Shown here: in pieces, positions 25,109 to 34,333 of the stretch
Layout of the letters: every line of letters begins with the position of its first letter
Numbering within the stretch: the stretch's first letter is position 1
Assembly: GCA_032119595.1 (NCBI GenBank)
Contig: JAUMBQ010000004.1
Location: 231,062-295,061, forward strand
Length of the DNA stretch: 64,000 nucleotides
Direction of reading: 5' to 3'
Source of the DNA: JAGIBJ01 sp032119595
GTDB taxonomy: Bacteria; Actinomycetota; Thermoleophilia; Solirubrobacterales; Solirubrobacteraceae
Made by a program: the position numbers and the translations under genes
Notes under the pieces: model-generated
The model's input: the letters and a program-made list of their open reading frames with translations, nothing else
Databases searched by the model: none
Told to the model about the DNA's origin: nothing

Positions 25109-26974
25109 GTGACGGATTTCGCTGACCTGGGCCTTTCGGAGCCGCTCCTTCGGGCGCTGCAGGATCTCGGGTACGAGCGTCCTTCGCCGATCCAGTCCGA
25201 GGCTATCCCTGCGCTGCTGTCCGGCCGCGACATGATCGGGCAGGCGCAGACCGGCTCCGGCAAGACGGCCGCGTTCGGCCTGCCGCTGCTGGAGGCGATC
25301 GACGCCGACGACAAGAACGTTCAGGCGCTCGTCCTCACGCCGACGCGCGAGCTGTGCATCCAGGTCACGCAGGCGCTGCGGGCCTACGGTGCCCGCAAGG
25401 GCGTCGAGGTCGTCGCCACGTTCGGTGGCGCTCCGATCCGCACCCAGCAGGCGCAGCTCAAGGGCGCGCAGGTGGTCGTCGGCACCGTCGGCCGCGTGCT
25501 CGACCTCATCAGCCGTCACTCGCTGATCCTCCACGACTGCCGCTGGGTCGTCCTGGATGAGGCCGACGAGATGCTCGACCTCGGCTTCCTCGACGACGTG
25601 GAGAAGATCCTCAAGCTTTGCCCGAACGGTCGCCAAACGGCGCTGTTCTCGGCCACGATGCCGCCGCCGATCGCGGCCCTCGCCGACAACTACCTGTACG
25701 ACCCCGCCCTCGTGAAGGTCAAGTCCGACACGCTCACCGTGGACCGGATCGACATGTTCCACGTGATCGTGTCCAAGCGCGACAAGGCCGACAAGCTCGT
25801 TGAGGTCGTTAAGACCGAGAAGCCCGAGCAGGCCATCGTCTTCTGCCGCACGAAGATCGGCTGCGACCAGCTCTACCGCAAGCTGCGCGACCAGGGCATG
25901 AACGTCAAAGCGCTCCACGGCGATATGTCGCAGGGCTCCCGCGACGGCGTGATGCTCTCCTTCAAGAGCGGTCGCGTCGCGATCCTCGTGGCGACCGACG
26001 TCGCCGCTCGTGGCCTCGACATCAACTCAGTCACGCACGTCATCAACTACGACGTGCCGGTCTCGCCGGACGTGTACGTGCACCGCATTGGCCGCACGGG
26101 CCGCGCCGGCCGCAACGGCCGCGCGATCACGTTCGTCGAGCCGAGCCAGACTGACGCGCTCGACGCCATCGAGCGCCACATCAACGACAAGGTGCCGGTG
26201 TGGTCGCCGGGCATCGTCGGCGTGCGCTTCGGCGGCACGGGCGAAGCGCCCGTCGGCGCGGACGCCGCGCCGGCCAAGGCCGACGGCGACGACCAGTCCG
26301 AGGAAGCACCCCGCGCTCGCCGCCCGCGCGCCCGCCGCGGCGCCAAGGCCGACGAGCCCGAGGTCAAGTCCGAGGACGGCGTCGCAAGCGAGTCCGCCAG
26401 TTCTGGCGCCTCGTGGGACGGTGGCGGCGACGCTGCCGTGGCTGCCAAGGCCGATGTCGACGCTGGCGAAAAGCCCAAGCGCACCCGCAGTCGCCGCAAG
26501 GTGGTCGACTCCGACCCCGGCGACGCGATCGAGCCGGCCGCAGAGGCACCCGTGGCCGCGAAGGCCGACGAGCCCGTGTCTGCGAAGGCCGACGTGAAGG
26601 CCAGCGAGACACCCGCCGCGCGCGACGAGGCTCCGGCCTCGGTCACCAACGGTTCCGCTCCTGATGCTGGTGACGAGGACGACGACCGTCCGGCCCGTCC
26701 GCGTCGCCGCCGCTCCAAGAAGCCCGGGCTCTCGCGCGGTGAAGGCCCGCTGACCTCCGTCGTTGCGCAGCTCGGCAACGCCGATGGCATCTCCGTCGCC
26801 GACATTGTCCGTGCGATCACCGACGCTGCCGCAGTCGACGGCGAAGCCGTGCAGGACGTTCGCGTTCGTGAGCGCTTCACCCTGCTGCGGATCCCGTCGT
26901 CCGAGCTTGAAACCGTGCTCGGCAGCGCTCCGGCGATCGACGGGCGCGAGCTCGCGCTGACGACGCTCAGCTAA
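25109..26974 (+). CDS. DEAD-box RNA helicase with DbpA-like C-terminal domain
   Basis: A 621-residue ATP-dependent RNA helicase of the DeaD/CsdA type, likely acting in ribosome assembly and RNA unwinding. Motifs: Q motif PSPIQSEAIP, Walker A AQTGSGKT (about 47), PTRELCIQV, DEAD in VLDEADEML (about 150), SAT in LFSATMPP, HRIGRTGRAGR. Motif Ib reads GTVGR where most relatives have TPGR. After the helicase core come about 170 disordered residues rich in Lys, Ala, Asp with repeated AKAD words, then a 75-residue DbpA-type RNA-binding domain (VVAQLGNADGISVADIV, VRERFTLLRIPSSELE). GTG start, behind a TAAACT -10 box. Confidence 0.93.
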   Translation: MTDFADLGLSEPLLRALQDLGYERPSPIQSEAIPALLSGRDMIGQAQTGSGKTAAFGLPLLEAIDADDKNVQALVLTPTRELCIQVTQALRAYGARKGVEVVATFGGAPIRTQQAQLKGAQVVVGTVGRVLDLISRHSLILHDCRWVVLDEADEMLDLGFLDDVEKILKLCPNGRQTALFSATMPPPIAALADNYLYDPALVKVKSDTLTVDRIDMFHVIVSKRDKADKLVEVVKTEKPEQAIVFCRTKIGCDQLYRKLRDQGMNVKALHGDMSQGSRDGVMLSFKSGRVAILVATDVAARGLDINSVTHVINYDVPVSPDVYVHRIGRTGRAGRNGRAITFVEPSQTDALDAIERHINDKVPVWSPGIVGVRFGGTGEAPVGADAAPAKADGDDQSEEAPRARRPRARRGAKADEPEVKSEDGVASESASSGASWDGGGDAAVAAKADVDAGEKPKRTRSRRKVVDSDPGDAIEPAAEAPVAAKADEPVSAKADVKASETPAARDEAPASVTNGSAPDAGDEDDDRPARPRRRRSKKPGLSRGEGPLTSVVAQLGNADGISVADIVRAITDAAAVDGEAVQDVRVRERFTLLRIPSSELETVLGSAPAIDGRELALTTLS

Positions 26975-27004
26975 GCCGACGTCCACCTCGACTGATCTCC
27001 TGAT

Positions 27005-27036
27005 GGCGCGAGCTGCGTCCAACTGCAGCGCGCGCC
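27005..27036 (+). terminator. Hairpin after the DEAD-box gene
   Basis: 12-bp stem GGCGCGAGCTGC / GCAGCGCGCGCC with one mismatch and an 8-nt loop. It sits immediately before the next gene's -10 box. Confidence 0.65.
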
Positions 27037-27038
27037 GT

Positions 27039-27044
27039 TAGATT
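27039..27044 (+). promoter_or_regulatory. -10 box TAGATT
   Basis: TANNNT motif 6 nt before ATG 27051. Confidence 0.6.
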
Positions 27045-27050
27045 GAACTC

Positions 27051-27980
27051 ATGGCCGCTTCCTCCGACGAGCCGCGCGATCCCGTTCCCTCCTGCCCAGA
27101 CTGCGGCATGGCCGTGGCTCCGGGGCAGCGCCGCTGCACCAACTGTGGGGCTTCCGTGGAGCTGCGGCGCCGCCTGCCGCGGCGCACGCCGCTGATCGCT
27201 GCGCTCACGGTCGCCGCCCTCGGCGGGGGCGCCGTCGTGGTCGCTCAGGCGGCCGTCACCGAGCAGGCCAGTATCGACGCCTCAGCCCCGGCTGACGCCG
27301 CGTCGGCGCCGATCTCGGTTGCTGGCGCCTCGCCGCCGCCCGCGAGCAAGCCGACGAGCACGGCTCCCAAGGTCGAGGTGCCGCCGACGAGTACGACGCC
27401 CACGCTCGATATCCCTTCGGTCGACGAGGACCTTCTCGACCAAGCGGCCGAGGCTCGCGAAGAGGCCGCCGAAGCGAACTCCAAGGATGGCGAGCCCGTC
27501 GACGACGACACGGCGGCCGACCCCGACGACCTCGGCGCGGTGAAGACGGTCAAGGTCGTCAAGGCGATCAACTACGAGCCGGTCGACCGTCCGGGCGTCG
27601 AGTTTGGCAAGCCCAAGGCCGCGATCGACAAGCGCTCCCGCACGGTGTGGGACGTGACCGTGCCCGCCGACGGGCAGCCGTTCAACGTCGGCATCGTGCT
27701 CGACCTCGGTGACGAGTCTCGTCGCGTCTCGGCCATCAAGCTCGGCACGCCGACCCCTGGCTTCGGTGTCCAGCTCTACCGCACCGACGACGAACAAGTT
27801 CCGGACCAGCTCGACGACTGGAAGAAGGTGGGCGAGCCGGCGACGGTGAGCGACGACCTGACCCTCCAGCTCACCGACGGAGATCCGAAATGGGCGAGGT
27901 ACATCCTCGTCTACCTGACCACCCCGGTCACCGCCGAAGACACGCGCGCGGCCATCAGCAATCTCGAGGTTCTTCCTTAA
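27051..27980 (+). CDS. Zinc-ribbon membrane protein with discoidin-like outer domain
   Basis: A 309-residue single-pass protein. Residues 14-34 form a zinc ribbon (CPDCGMAV ... CTNCGAS), then an Arg cluster, one membrane segment (LIAALTVAALGGGAVVVAQA), a Pro/Ser/Thr and acidic linker, and from about 165 a beta domain with INYEPVDRPGVEFGKPKAAIDK and WARYILVYLTTPV, the pattern of F5/8-type C (discoidin-like) ligand domains that also end actinobacterial Ser/Thr kinases. A cytoplasmic Zn ribbon joined to an outer binding domain suggests signalling across the membrane, but no enzyme is visible. Leaderless start; the cyclophilin gene follows after 2 bp. Confidence 0.8.
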   Translation: MAASSDEPRDPVPSCPDCGMAVAPGQRRCTNCGASVELRRRLPRRTPLIAALTVAALGGGAVVVAQAAVTEQASIDASAPADAASAPISVAGASPPPASKPTSTAPKVEVPPTSTTPTLDIPSVDEDLLDQAAEAREEAAEANSKDGEPVDDDTAADPDDLGAVKTVKVVKAINYEPVDRPGVEFGKPKAAIDKRSRTVWDVTVPADGQPFNVGIVLDLGDESRRVSAIKLGTPTPGFGVQLYRTDDEQVPDQLDDWKKVGEPATVSDDLTLQLTDGDPKWARYILVYLTTPVTAEDTRAAISNLEVLP

Positions 27981-27982
27981 TC

Positions 27983-28441
27983 ATGTCTACCGCCACCTTC
28001 CACACCAACGCCGGCAAGATCGAAATCGAGTTCTTCGACGCCGACGCACCCAAGACGGTCGAGAACTTCCGCACCCTCGCAGCGAAGGGCTTCTACGACG
28101 GCCTGAGCTTCCACCGCGTGATCACCGACTTCATGATCCAGGGCGGCTGCCCGCAGGGCACCGGCACCGGCGGCCCGGGCTACACGTTCGAAGACGAGTT
28201 CAACGACCACAAGGTCGTCAAGGGCGCCCTCGCGATGGCGAACGCCGGCCCGAACACCAACGGTTCGCAGTTCTTCATCGTCACGGCCGAGGCGGCCGGC
28301 TGGCTCGACGGCAAGCACACCGTGTTCGGCAAGGTCACTGAGGGCTACGACGTCGTCGAGAAGATCGAGGGCACCCCGACCGACGGTCGCGACCGTCCGC
28401 AGGACCCGCAGGTCATCGAGAAGGTCGAACTCGGCGAGTAG
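27983..28441 (+). CDS. ppiB: Peptidyl-prolyl cis-trans isomerase, cyclophilin type
   Basis: A 152-residue single-domain cyclophilin that speeds proline isomerisation during folding. Active-site blocks are present: FHRVITDFMIQGGCPQGTGTGGPGY, MANAGPNTNGSQFFIV and WLDGKHTVFGKV (Arg, Phe, Met, Gln and His of the pocket; the tryptophan of the cyclosporin site is here in GWLDG). There is no signal peptide, so it is cytoplasmic. ATG 27983 directly follows the previous stop, so the two genes are an operon. Confidence 0.95.
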   Translation: MSTATFHTNAGKIEIEFFDADAPKTVENFRTLAAKGFYDGLSFHRVITDFMIQGGCPQGTGTGGPGYTFEDEFNDHKVVKGALAMANAGPNTNGSQFFIVTAEAAGWLDGKHTVFGKVTEGYDVVEKIEGTPTDGRDRPQDPQVIEKVELGE

Positions 28442-28481
28442 GCGCCGCGCACCTTCGGGTGCGCTCCGCCATCCTGGGGGG

Positions 28482-29123
28482 ATGAACTCCGCCAAGGATC
28501 GCGCCGCCGCAACGGAGGCAAGACGCCGGGCTGCGGTCGTCGAGGCGACGTTCTTCGACGATCCGGTCGCGTTCCGGGAGTGGCTGGAAGACAACGCCAG
28601 CCGCTCCAAGGGCCTCTGGATCCGCTTTGCCAACCCCGGTAGCGGGGTCGAGGGCGGCACGCTCGCGCAGGCCGTCGATCAGGCGCTCGCCTTCGGCTGG
28701 CTCGAGGTCGAGCAGGTCAAGGACGACGACGACCGCTTCACCCTCTGGCGGTTCACGCCCCGCGCCTCCAAAGCCCCCTGGTCCCAGGCGCACCGCGACC
28801 GTGCCCGCGAGCTCCTCCACGAGGGTCTGCTCGCGCCGCGCGGCCGCGACGAGTTCGACACGGCCCACGAGGACGGGCGTCTGGCGCAGGCGTATGCCCC
28901 GGTCGCGATCGACGCCGCCCCGGACGATCTCACCCGGGCGCTGGCGAGGGTCCCCGCCGCCGAAGCGTTCTTCGCCGATCTCGACGATCGCAACCGATCG
29001 ATGATTCTGCGGCGCTTGGAGAATGCGCCCGATGCCATGGCGCGCGCCAAGCGCATTGCCACGTTCGTCGACATGCTCGCCAGCGGCGAGAAGCTCTACC
29101 CGCGGCGGCCCAAGGCGCGCTGA
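28482..29123 (+). CDS. YdeI/OmpD-associated-like protein
   Basis: A 213-residue protein of the YdeI family. The signatures are GLWIRFANPGSG, the ALAFGWLEVEQVKDDDDRFTLWRFTPRASKAPWS block, and the C-terminal helical repeat with ALARVPAAEAFFADL and RKIA-type ARAKRIATFVDML ending in a basic tail. Family members are small cytoplasmic proteins linked to antimicrobial peptide tolerance in enterobacteria; the biochemical role is unknown. ATG 28482 follows a G-run that could act as ribosome site. A strong hairpin follows the stop. Confidence 0.8.
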   Translation: MNSAKDRAAATEARRRAAVVEATFFDDPVAFREWLEDNASRSKGLWIRFANPGSGVEGGTLAQAVDQALAFGWLEVEQVKDDDDRFTLWRFTPRASKAPWSQAHRDRARELLHEGLLAPRGRDEFDTAHEDGRLAQAYAPVAIDAAPDDLTRALARVPAAEAFFADLDDRNRSMILRRLENAPDAMARAKRIATFVDMLASGEKLYPRRPKAR

Positions 29124-29138
29124 CGCCCGGTGAGGCTA

Positions 29139-29182
29139 GTGGGAACAGCCCCGGTGTCCCCCGACCCCGGGGCGGTTCCCAC
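29139..29182 (+). terminator. Strong hairpin terminator
   Basis: GTGGGAAC / GTTCCCAC outer stem and GCCCCGG / CCGGGGC inner stem, 15 bp after the YdeI-like stop. No clear T-run. Confidence 0.8.
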
Positions 29183-29456
29183 GTCGATCAACTTCCCAGA
29201 GCCTCGACGGCCGGAGCCGCCTTTTCCTGAGCCTCGGGAATCACGACGAACCTGCCTTCACGCCGACCGTCCGCTCAGGGTTAGTCGGCGCCTACCGCAC
29301 TTCGCGACACAGGCACGCCTACGACCATGCCGGGTCGGCCTCAAGATGGCATCAGGGAAATCCCTTGACTTGGCGCTGGGCGTCGGTTTCTTGCCGCCGA
29401 CCCCTGTCTTTGGCGCCCCGGCGCTCTGACCGACGCCGAGCGGTGTTCGTAGAGTC
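29183..29456. other. Gene-free stretch before the LAL regulator
   Basis: Apart from the hairpin at its left edge and the promoter at its right edge I see nothing definite in this gap of about 340 bp. Short open frames lack protein-like composition. A GGGAAATCCC palindrome lies at about 29356-29365. Confidence 0.6.
29426..29455 (+). promoter_or_regulatory. Promoter: -35 CTGACC, 18-bp spacer, -10 TAGAGT
   Basis: The -10 box (29450-29455) ends 7 nt before ATG 29463, giving a leaderless message, and argues for that ATG over the GTG at 29457. Confidence 0.65.
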
Positions 29457-29462
29457 GTGACC

Positions 29463-32225
29463 ATGTCGGTGTCCGTCCCCACGCAGGTCCTCCTGGGCCG
29501 TGCCCGCGAGCAGGAGCTCGTGGATGGGCTGCTCGCTGCCGCACGGCGAGGCCAAGGCACGACGCTGATGTTTGCCGGAGAGCCGGGCAGTGGCAAGACC
29601 GCGCTGCTCGCCGTAGCCCGCTCGCTCGCTGCGGACTTCACGGTCGTGTCGTGTCGGGGTGTGCAGTGGGAGGCCGAACTTCCGTTCAGTGGCCTGCACG
29701 AGCTGGTGCAGCCGCTGCTCGGCGACCTGCCAGCCCTGCCTGATCCCCAGCGTCGCGCGGTCGAAGGCGCGCTCGGGCTCGCGCCGGCCGCCGAGCTCCA
29801 CACGCTTCATCTCTACGCCGGCGTGCTCAGCCTCCTCACGGAGGCGAGCCGCGAGCGTCCCGTGCTCGTGGTGGTCGATGACCTTCAGTGGGTCGATAGT
29901 CCCACCAGCCAAGTCCTGTCGTTCGTGGCGCGGCGCCTGGCTGGAGAGTCGGTCGTCATGCTGGTCGCCAGTCGGCCCGGCACTCTGCTTCAGGGGTCGG
30001 CGTCGCCACCGGTCCAGCTCACGCCACTGGATCGCAGCGCCGTCGCGGCGCTCGCCGGCCGTCGCCTCGGGCGTGAACTCCCGGATGCGGCCATCGATGA
30101 CCTCGCCGCCGCCTCGGCCGGAAATCCGTTGGCCGTGGTCGAGAGCGTCGCGCACTTCGGTGGCGACCTCTGGTTGCGCGGATCGGTCCTCGACGAGCCG
30201 CTGCCAGTCGGGGCACTCATCGAGCGTGGGTTCTCCGACCGTGTCGCGGAGCTGTCTCCGGATGCGCGTGCGGCCGTGGAGCTGGCGGCGGCAGCCGTCA
30301 CCGAGGGCGCGACCATGGTTGGCGCTGCCATCGCGCATCTCGGTTTGCCCTCGGAGGCGCTGCTGGAGGCCGAGCGCGCCGGGGTCGTCGCCATCGAGGG
30401 TGCGCGGGTCCAGTTCGTCCATCCGCTGCTGCGTGCGCTCGTCCATCGACAGACGGACCGGGCCACCTTGCGGCGTTGTCACGCGGCGTTGGCCGCCGCT
30501 TCGGGTGACGAAGTCGACCTGCGGGCTTGGCATGCGGCGAGCGCGACGACGGACCCCGACGAGGTGATCGCCACCGATCTCGACGAGGCTGCCGAACGGT
30601 TTGTGGTCCGCGGTGGGCATCTGGCGGCCGCGCAGGCTCTTTCCAGGTCCGCTGAACTCACGCCCTGCGCCGAGGTGCGGGCCGACCGGCTCCTGCGGGC
30701 AGGCCTGGCAGCGCGGTTGGCCGGGCGGGCCGCGTGGGCGGTCACCTTGTTCGACGCTGCAGGGTCGTCCTCCGCCTCATCGGCGTTCCAACGCCGCGCG
30801 GCCTACGAGACGGCTTGCATGGCTTCGCACCTGGAACCGACCGGGGATTTGGTGGAGAGTGTCATGGGGTTTTACGAGGACGCGCGTGGCGCCGACAACG
30901 ACCTCGCCGCCGACGCCGCCGGGACGGTCGCGAACGAGGCGACCCTCTCGGGGCGCGCCGACCTCGCGCTGCAGGCCATCGCGATGATGCGCGAGCTGCG
31001 CGAGGCCGAAGACCTGTCGCCATCGTCCCGGCAGGTGCTCGACGCCACGCTCGGCGTCGTTACGATTTTGATGGGCTCCGAGGAGACCCCCGACGAGGGC
31101 GGCGCGCTCGTGCGTCGCGCCTGCGAGCAGTGGCTTCAGCAGGACGTGCCGGGGCACGCGTACATCGTTGAGGCGCTCGTTTGGATCGAGGAGTACGAGC
31201 TCGCCGAGCGCATCGTGGCGCGCATGATTGCCCACGCACAGGCGCGCGGCAACGTCTTCATCCTCTCGGAGGGACTCATGGTCGACGGCTACCGGCGCCT
31301 GCGCATCGGTGACTGGAAGGGCGCTGCAGAGCAGCTCGCCGAGTCGACGCGGCTCTCGATGGCGAATGATCTCGTCTTTCAGGCAAGCGTCGTCGCCGCA
31401 ACGTTCGCGGTGATCCGTGCCGCGCAGGGCGATGCTGATGCGCTGGAACCGCTGGCGCAGATCGAGGTGATGGCGCGCGAACACGGCTTCGACATCATTG
31501 AGGAGTACACCGGCAGTGCGCGCGGGCTCTACGAGCTCGGGCGCGGCCACGGGGCCGAGGCTGCCGTTCACCTGGAGCGCGTGCGCGCGTGGAAGGAGGC
31601 TGCCGGGCAGGCCGAGCCGTGCGTGTTCTCGTGGGCCGCGGATCTCGTCGACGCCCACGCGCTCGCTGGCGACGTGGAGCAGGCGCGTGCTGCGCTGGAG
31701 CGGCTGCGTGCTCGAAGCCTGGTCACGGCGCGGCCGTGGGCGCTGGCATCGGTCGCGAGGCTCGATGGCCTCCTGGCCTCCGAGGCGGACTATCCGGCAC
31801 ATTTCGAGCGGGCCCTGGCGCTGTTTGATCGCACCGCGGCGCCATTTGATCGAGCGCGGGCTCAGCTCGCCTATGGCCAGCGCCTGCGCCGATCGCGTCG
31901 CCGCGCCGATGCCCGCGTGCCGCTCGAGTCGGCCCTCGGCACGTTCGAGACGCTCGGCGCCGAGCCGTGGGCCGCACAGGCTCGCCGCGAGCTTCGGGCA
32001 ACCGGCGCTTCCCTCCGCAGTGGCGCCGACGCCGCCAGCGACGAGCTCACCGCTCAGGAGCGTGAGATCGCAGAACTCGTGGCCGGGGGCGCGTCGAACA
32101 AGGAAGCTGCTGGCACCATGTTCCTGAGTCCCAAGACCATCGAGACACACCTCAGCCGCGTGTACCGCAAGCTTGGCGTCTCGTCGCGGACCCAGCTTGC
32201 CGTGCGGCTCCGCGAAGAGGCGTGA
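29463..32225 (+). CDS. LAL-type LuxR regulator with AAA+ ATPase domain
   Basis: A 920-residue large ATP-binding LuxR regulator (MalT-like group). The N-terminal ATPase has Walker A GEPGSGKTALL (about 39-46) and Walker B VLVVVDDLQWVD (about 136-145). The middle 500 residues are helical repeats of the TPR type that usually bind an inducer. The C-terminal 60 residues form the LuxR helix-turn-helix (LTAQEREIAELVAGGASNKEAA, SPKTIETHLSRVYRKLGVSSRTQLAV). It should activate transcription when bound to ATP and an unknown ligand. No metabolic cluster is adjacent. It converges on a small membrane protein with a 6-bp gap. Confidence 0.93.
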   Translation: MSVSVPTQVLLGRAREQELVDGLLAAARRGQGTTLMFAGEPGSGKTALLAVARSLAADFTVVSCRGVQWEAELPFSGLHELVQPLLGDLPALPDPQRRAVEGALGLAPAAELHTLHLYAGVLSLLTEASRERPVLVVVDDLQWVDSPTSQVLSFVARRLAGESVVMLVASRPGTLLQGSASPPVQLTPLDRSAVAALAGRRLGRELPDAAIDDLAAASAGNPLAVVESVAHFGGDLWLRGSVLDEPLPVGALIERGFSDRVAELSPDARAAVELAAAAVTEGATMVGAAIAHLGLPSEALLEAERAGVVAIEGARVQFVHPLLRALVHRQTDRATLRRCHAALAAASGDEVDLRAWHAASATTDPDEVIATDLDEAAERFVVRGGHLAAAQALSRSAELTPCAEVRADRLLRAGLAARLAGRAAWAVTLFDAAGSSSASSAFQRRAAYETACMASHLEPTGDLVESVMGFYEDARGADNDLAADAAGTVANEATLSGRADLALQAIAMMRELREAEDLSPSSRQVLDATLGVVTILMGSEETPDEGGALVRRACEQWLQQDVPGHAYIVEALVWIEEYELAERIVARMIAHAQARGNVFILSEGLMVDGYRRLRIGDWKGAAEQLAESTRLSMANDLVFQASVVAATFAVIRAAQGDADALEPLAQIEVMAREHGFDIIEEYTGSARGLYELGRGHGAEAAVHLERVRAWKEAAGQAEPCVFSWAADLVDAHALAGDVEQARAALERLRARSLVTARPWALASVARLDGLLASEADYPAHFERALALFDRTAAPFDRARAQLAYGQRLRRSRRRADARVPLESALGTFETLGAEPWAAQARRELRATGASLRSGADAASDELTAQEREIAELVAGGASNKEAAGTMFLSPKTIETHLSRVYRKLGVSSRTQLAVRLREEA

Positions 32226-32231
32226 GCGCCT

Positions 32232-32450
32232 TCACGCCTGGCGGTCGAAGCGCCCTTCGCGCTTCCAGCGCGCCGCGGTCGCCATCGCGTAGAACGGCAG
32301 GACCGTCGCGACGACCACGATGGACAGCGCGAGTGATCCGAGGAAGGTGAGGCCGTCTTGCTCAGACAGGGTGTACGCGACCATCTGCAGCAGGATCATC
32401 GCCGTGGCAAAAATCACGAGCCGCTTGCGCATGCCGGGCAGGCTGTACAT
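32232..32450 (-). CDS. Small two-helix membrane protein, 72 aa
   Basis: Two membrane segments (RLVIFATAMILLQMVAYTL and LGSLALSIVVVATVLPFYAMA) joined by a short acidic loop, with a basic tail (RWKREGRFDRQA). I do not recognise a family. The gene is supported by a TAGACT -10 box 7 nt before ATG 32450. The much longer open frame upstream in this phase overlaps the PucR gene and is not real. Confidence 0.7.
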   Translation of the reverse strand: MYSLPGMRKRLVIFATAMILLQMVAYTLSEQDGLTFLGSLALSIVVVATVLPFYAMATAARWKREGRFDRQA

Positions 32451-32457
32451 GGGGGCG

Positions 32458-32463
32458 AGTCTA
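32458..32463 (-). promoter_or_regulatory. -10 box TAGACT
   Basis: TANNNT motif 7 nt before ATG 32450. Confidence 0.6.
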
Positions 32464-32571
32464 GGCCTCCCCGCGATGTTGCCTGCTGGCGGGCCGGTGC
32501 TCCATCGTCCTACGGCGTAGGACACGCCATTCCGAGAGGACACTCGCACCGGCCATGCAGCCGGTGGTGCG

Positions 32572-34248
32572 CTACGGAAGCGGCCGCGGGCGGTCGCCGT
32601 CGGCTTCCATGAGCCGCAGGGCGCGGACTGCGAGGTGCAGGCCGAGCAGCGTGTCGGGATCGTCGAGCGGCGCTTCGAGGGTCTTCTCGATGCGCTCCAG
32701 CCGGCCGTAGAGCGACTGGCGCTCCAAGTGCAGGGCACGCGCGGCCTCGGCCTTGCGGCCGCCGCGCTCCAGGTAGATCTCCAGGGTGCGCAGCAGCTCA
32801 GAGGCGCGGGCGTCGCGCTCATCCAGCAGTGGCCCGAGTTGCTCGCGCACGAACGTGACCATCTCGACCGACGAACGCAGGCCGAAGAGCAGGTCGACGA
32901 TCGAGCCGCGGCGCGCGTCCTGCCACGGGCGCGGGGCGCTGGTCCGGGCGGCCGCAGCGGCACGAACGACGCGATCCAGCGAAGCGCCCAGGGCGCTCCA
33001 GGAGTCGGCCGGGCGCCCGAGCGCGAGGACGACCTCGTCCTCCGGCAGCCCGCAGCGTTCGAGCATGGCGCGCAGCTCGGCAGCGGCCCGCTCGAGCTGG
33101 CCTGAGGGGCGCTCGGTCCCGCCCATGTCGAGCGCGAGGAGCACGCCGTCGCCGTAGGTGCCGGCGATGACGGCGCGCCCCGACGCGGTGGTGCGGGGTA
33201 GGGCATCGACGAGGAGGTCCCAGGCGTCCTGCTCGGTCTCGGCCCGCTCGGTCCACTTCTCGTTCCGCCACACGGCCGCGGCCGGGAGCAGCGAACCGTG
33301 GCGACGCGGGAAGCCGAGCGAGGCGGCCCAGCGGGCGGCGTCGCGCTCGTCGAGCCGGCCGTGCGCCAGGCCCGCGATGAGTCCGCCGCGGGCGCGGGCA
33401 CGCAGGCGCGGGCCGGACTGCTCGCTCAGGAGATCGAGCGCCACGGCGATCGCCGCGCGGTCCACGGCCAAGCGGTCGGCCTCGTGGATCGGGCCGTCGA
33501 CGGCGAGGGCGACGAGCCGCCCCCAAGCGCGGCCACGCACCGGCACTTCGGCGACGGCCGCATCGGCATCGATGCGGTCCTGGCGATCCTCAGCGCGATG
33601 CTGCTGCTCCCAGGCGGTGAGCACGGCCTCGCGGCCAGCCTCATGCAACGCAAGCTCGACCAGCCGCTGGGAGTGGTCCTCGAGCACGACCGGGTTGCCG
33701 ATCAGCCGCGACAGGTCGGCCAGGACGCTCGTGGCGCCCTCGCCGCCGAGGACGATCTCGATGAAGCGGTCTTGGAGTTCGTCGGCGCGGCGCAGGAGGG
33801 AGAGCTGTCGGTCGAGCAGGACGCCATGGATGGCCTCAGTCACCTCGACGAACCGCAGCTGGCGATGCAGCGCGATCACGGGGAGCTGGCACGCGTCGGC
33901 CGCCTCGATGAGCGTGCGCGGCAAGGCGCGGTCGAAGGTCCAGCCGAGTTCGATGACCAGGCCGCTTGCGCCTTCTTTCGCGAGCGCCTCCACGAACCGT
34001 TGCTGCCCCTTGGGGTCCTTGCCCGCGCCGAACCCGGTCGAGAGCACGAGTTCACCGCCGCGCAACAGGTCCGACGGGTCGGCGACATCCAGCACGTGCA
34101 CCCAGCGCACGTGCCGCTCCAGCGCGGCCCGGCCGGCGACCACCTCCGGGAGCCCCTTGCGGAGCGCCGGGAGCTCGAGAACTTCGGCAACCGTGACCCG
34201 GCGCGCCTCGTCGACGAGCTCGGCGGACGGGGTGACGGGGGTAATCAC
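32572..34248 (-). CDS. PucR-family transcription regulator
   Basis: A regulator of about 558 residues. The N-terminal PucR domain has VTVAEVLELPALRKGLPEVVAG, WVHVLDVADPSDLLRGGELVLSTG-type strands and the LRFVEVTEAIHGVLLDRQ helix; a central domain of the CdaR GGDEF-like type follows; the C-terminal helix-turn-helix (LLRTLEIYLERGGRKAEAARALHLERQSLYGRLERIEKTL) is typical. PucR proteins regulate purine catabolism or other nitrogen and amine pathways; no such genes are next to it. I start it at GTG 34248 because the preceding 16 residues look unlike the family, but GTG 34296 is possible. Confidence 0.9.
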   Translation of the reverse strand: MITPVTPSAELVDEARRVTVAEVLELPALRKGLPEVVAGRAALERHVRWVHVLDVADPSDLLRGGELVLSTGFGAGKDPKGQQRFVEALAKEGASGLVIELGWTFDRALPRTLIEAADACQLPVIALHRQLRFVEVTEAIHGVLLDRQLSLLRRADELQDRFIEIVLGGEGATSVLADLSRLIGNPVVLEDHSQRLVELALHEAGREAVLTAWEQQHRAEDRQDRIDADAAVAEVPVRGRAWGRLVALAVDGPIHEADRLAVDRAAIAVALDLLSEQSGPRLRARARGGLIAGLAHGRLDERDAARWAASLGFPRRHGSLLPAAAVWRNEKWTERAETEQDAWDLLVDALPRTTASGRAVIAGTYGDGVLLALDMGGTERPSGQLERAAAELRAMLERCGLPEDEVVLALGRPADSWSALGASLDRVVRAAAAARTSAPRPWQDARRGSIVDLLFGLRSSVEMVTFVREQLGPLLDERDARASELLRTLEIYLERGGRKAEAARALHLERQSLYGRLERIEKTLEAPLDDPDTLLGLHLAVRALRLMEADGDRPRPLP

Positions 34249-34333
34249 ACGATCAGTCTGCCACGGCCCGGGCGGTCTGGCACTACGAACTGTCAATTCA
34301 CCCGGAAACGGCTGTCAAGTTCGCGGCTCGCGA

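Noticed and set aside
29130..29429. 99-codon open frame before the LAL regulator
   Set aside because: It begins inside a terminator hairpin and has no protein-like features, ribosome site or promoter.
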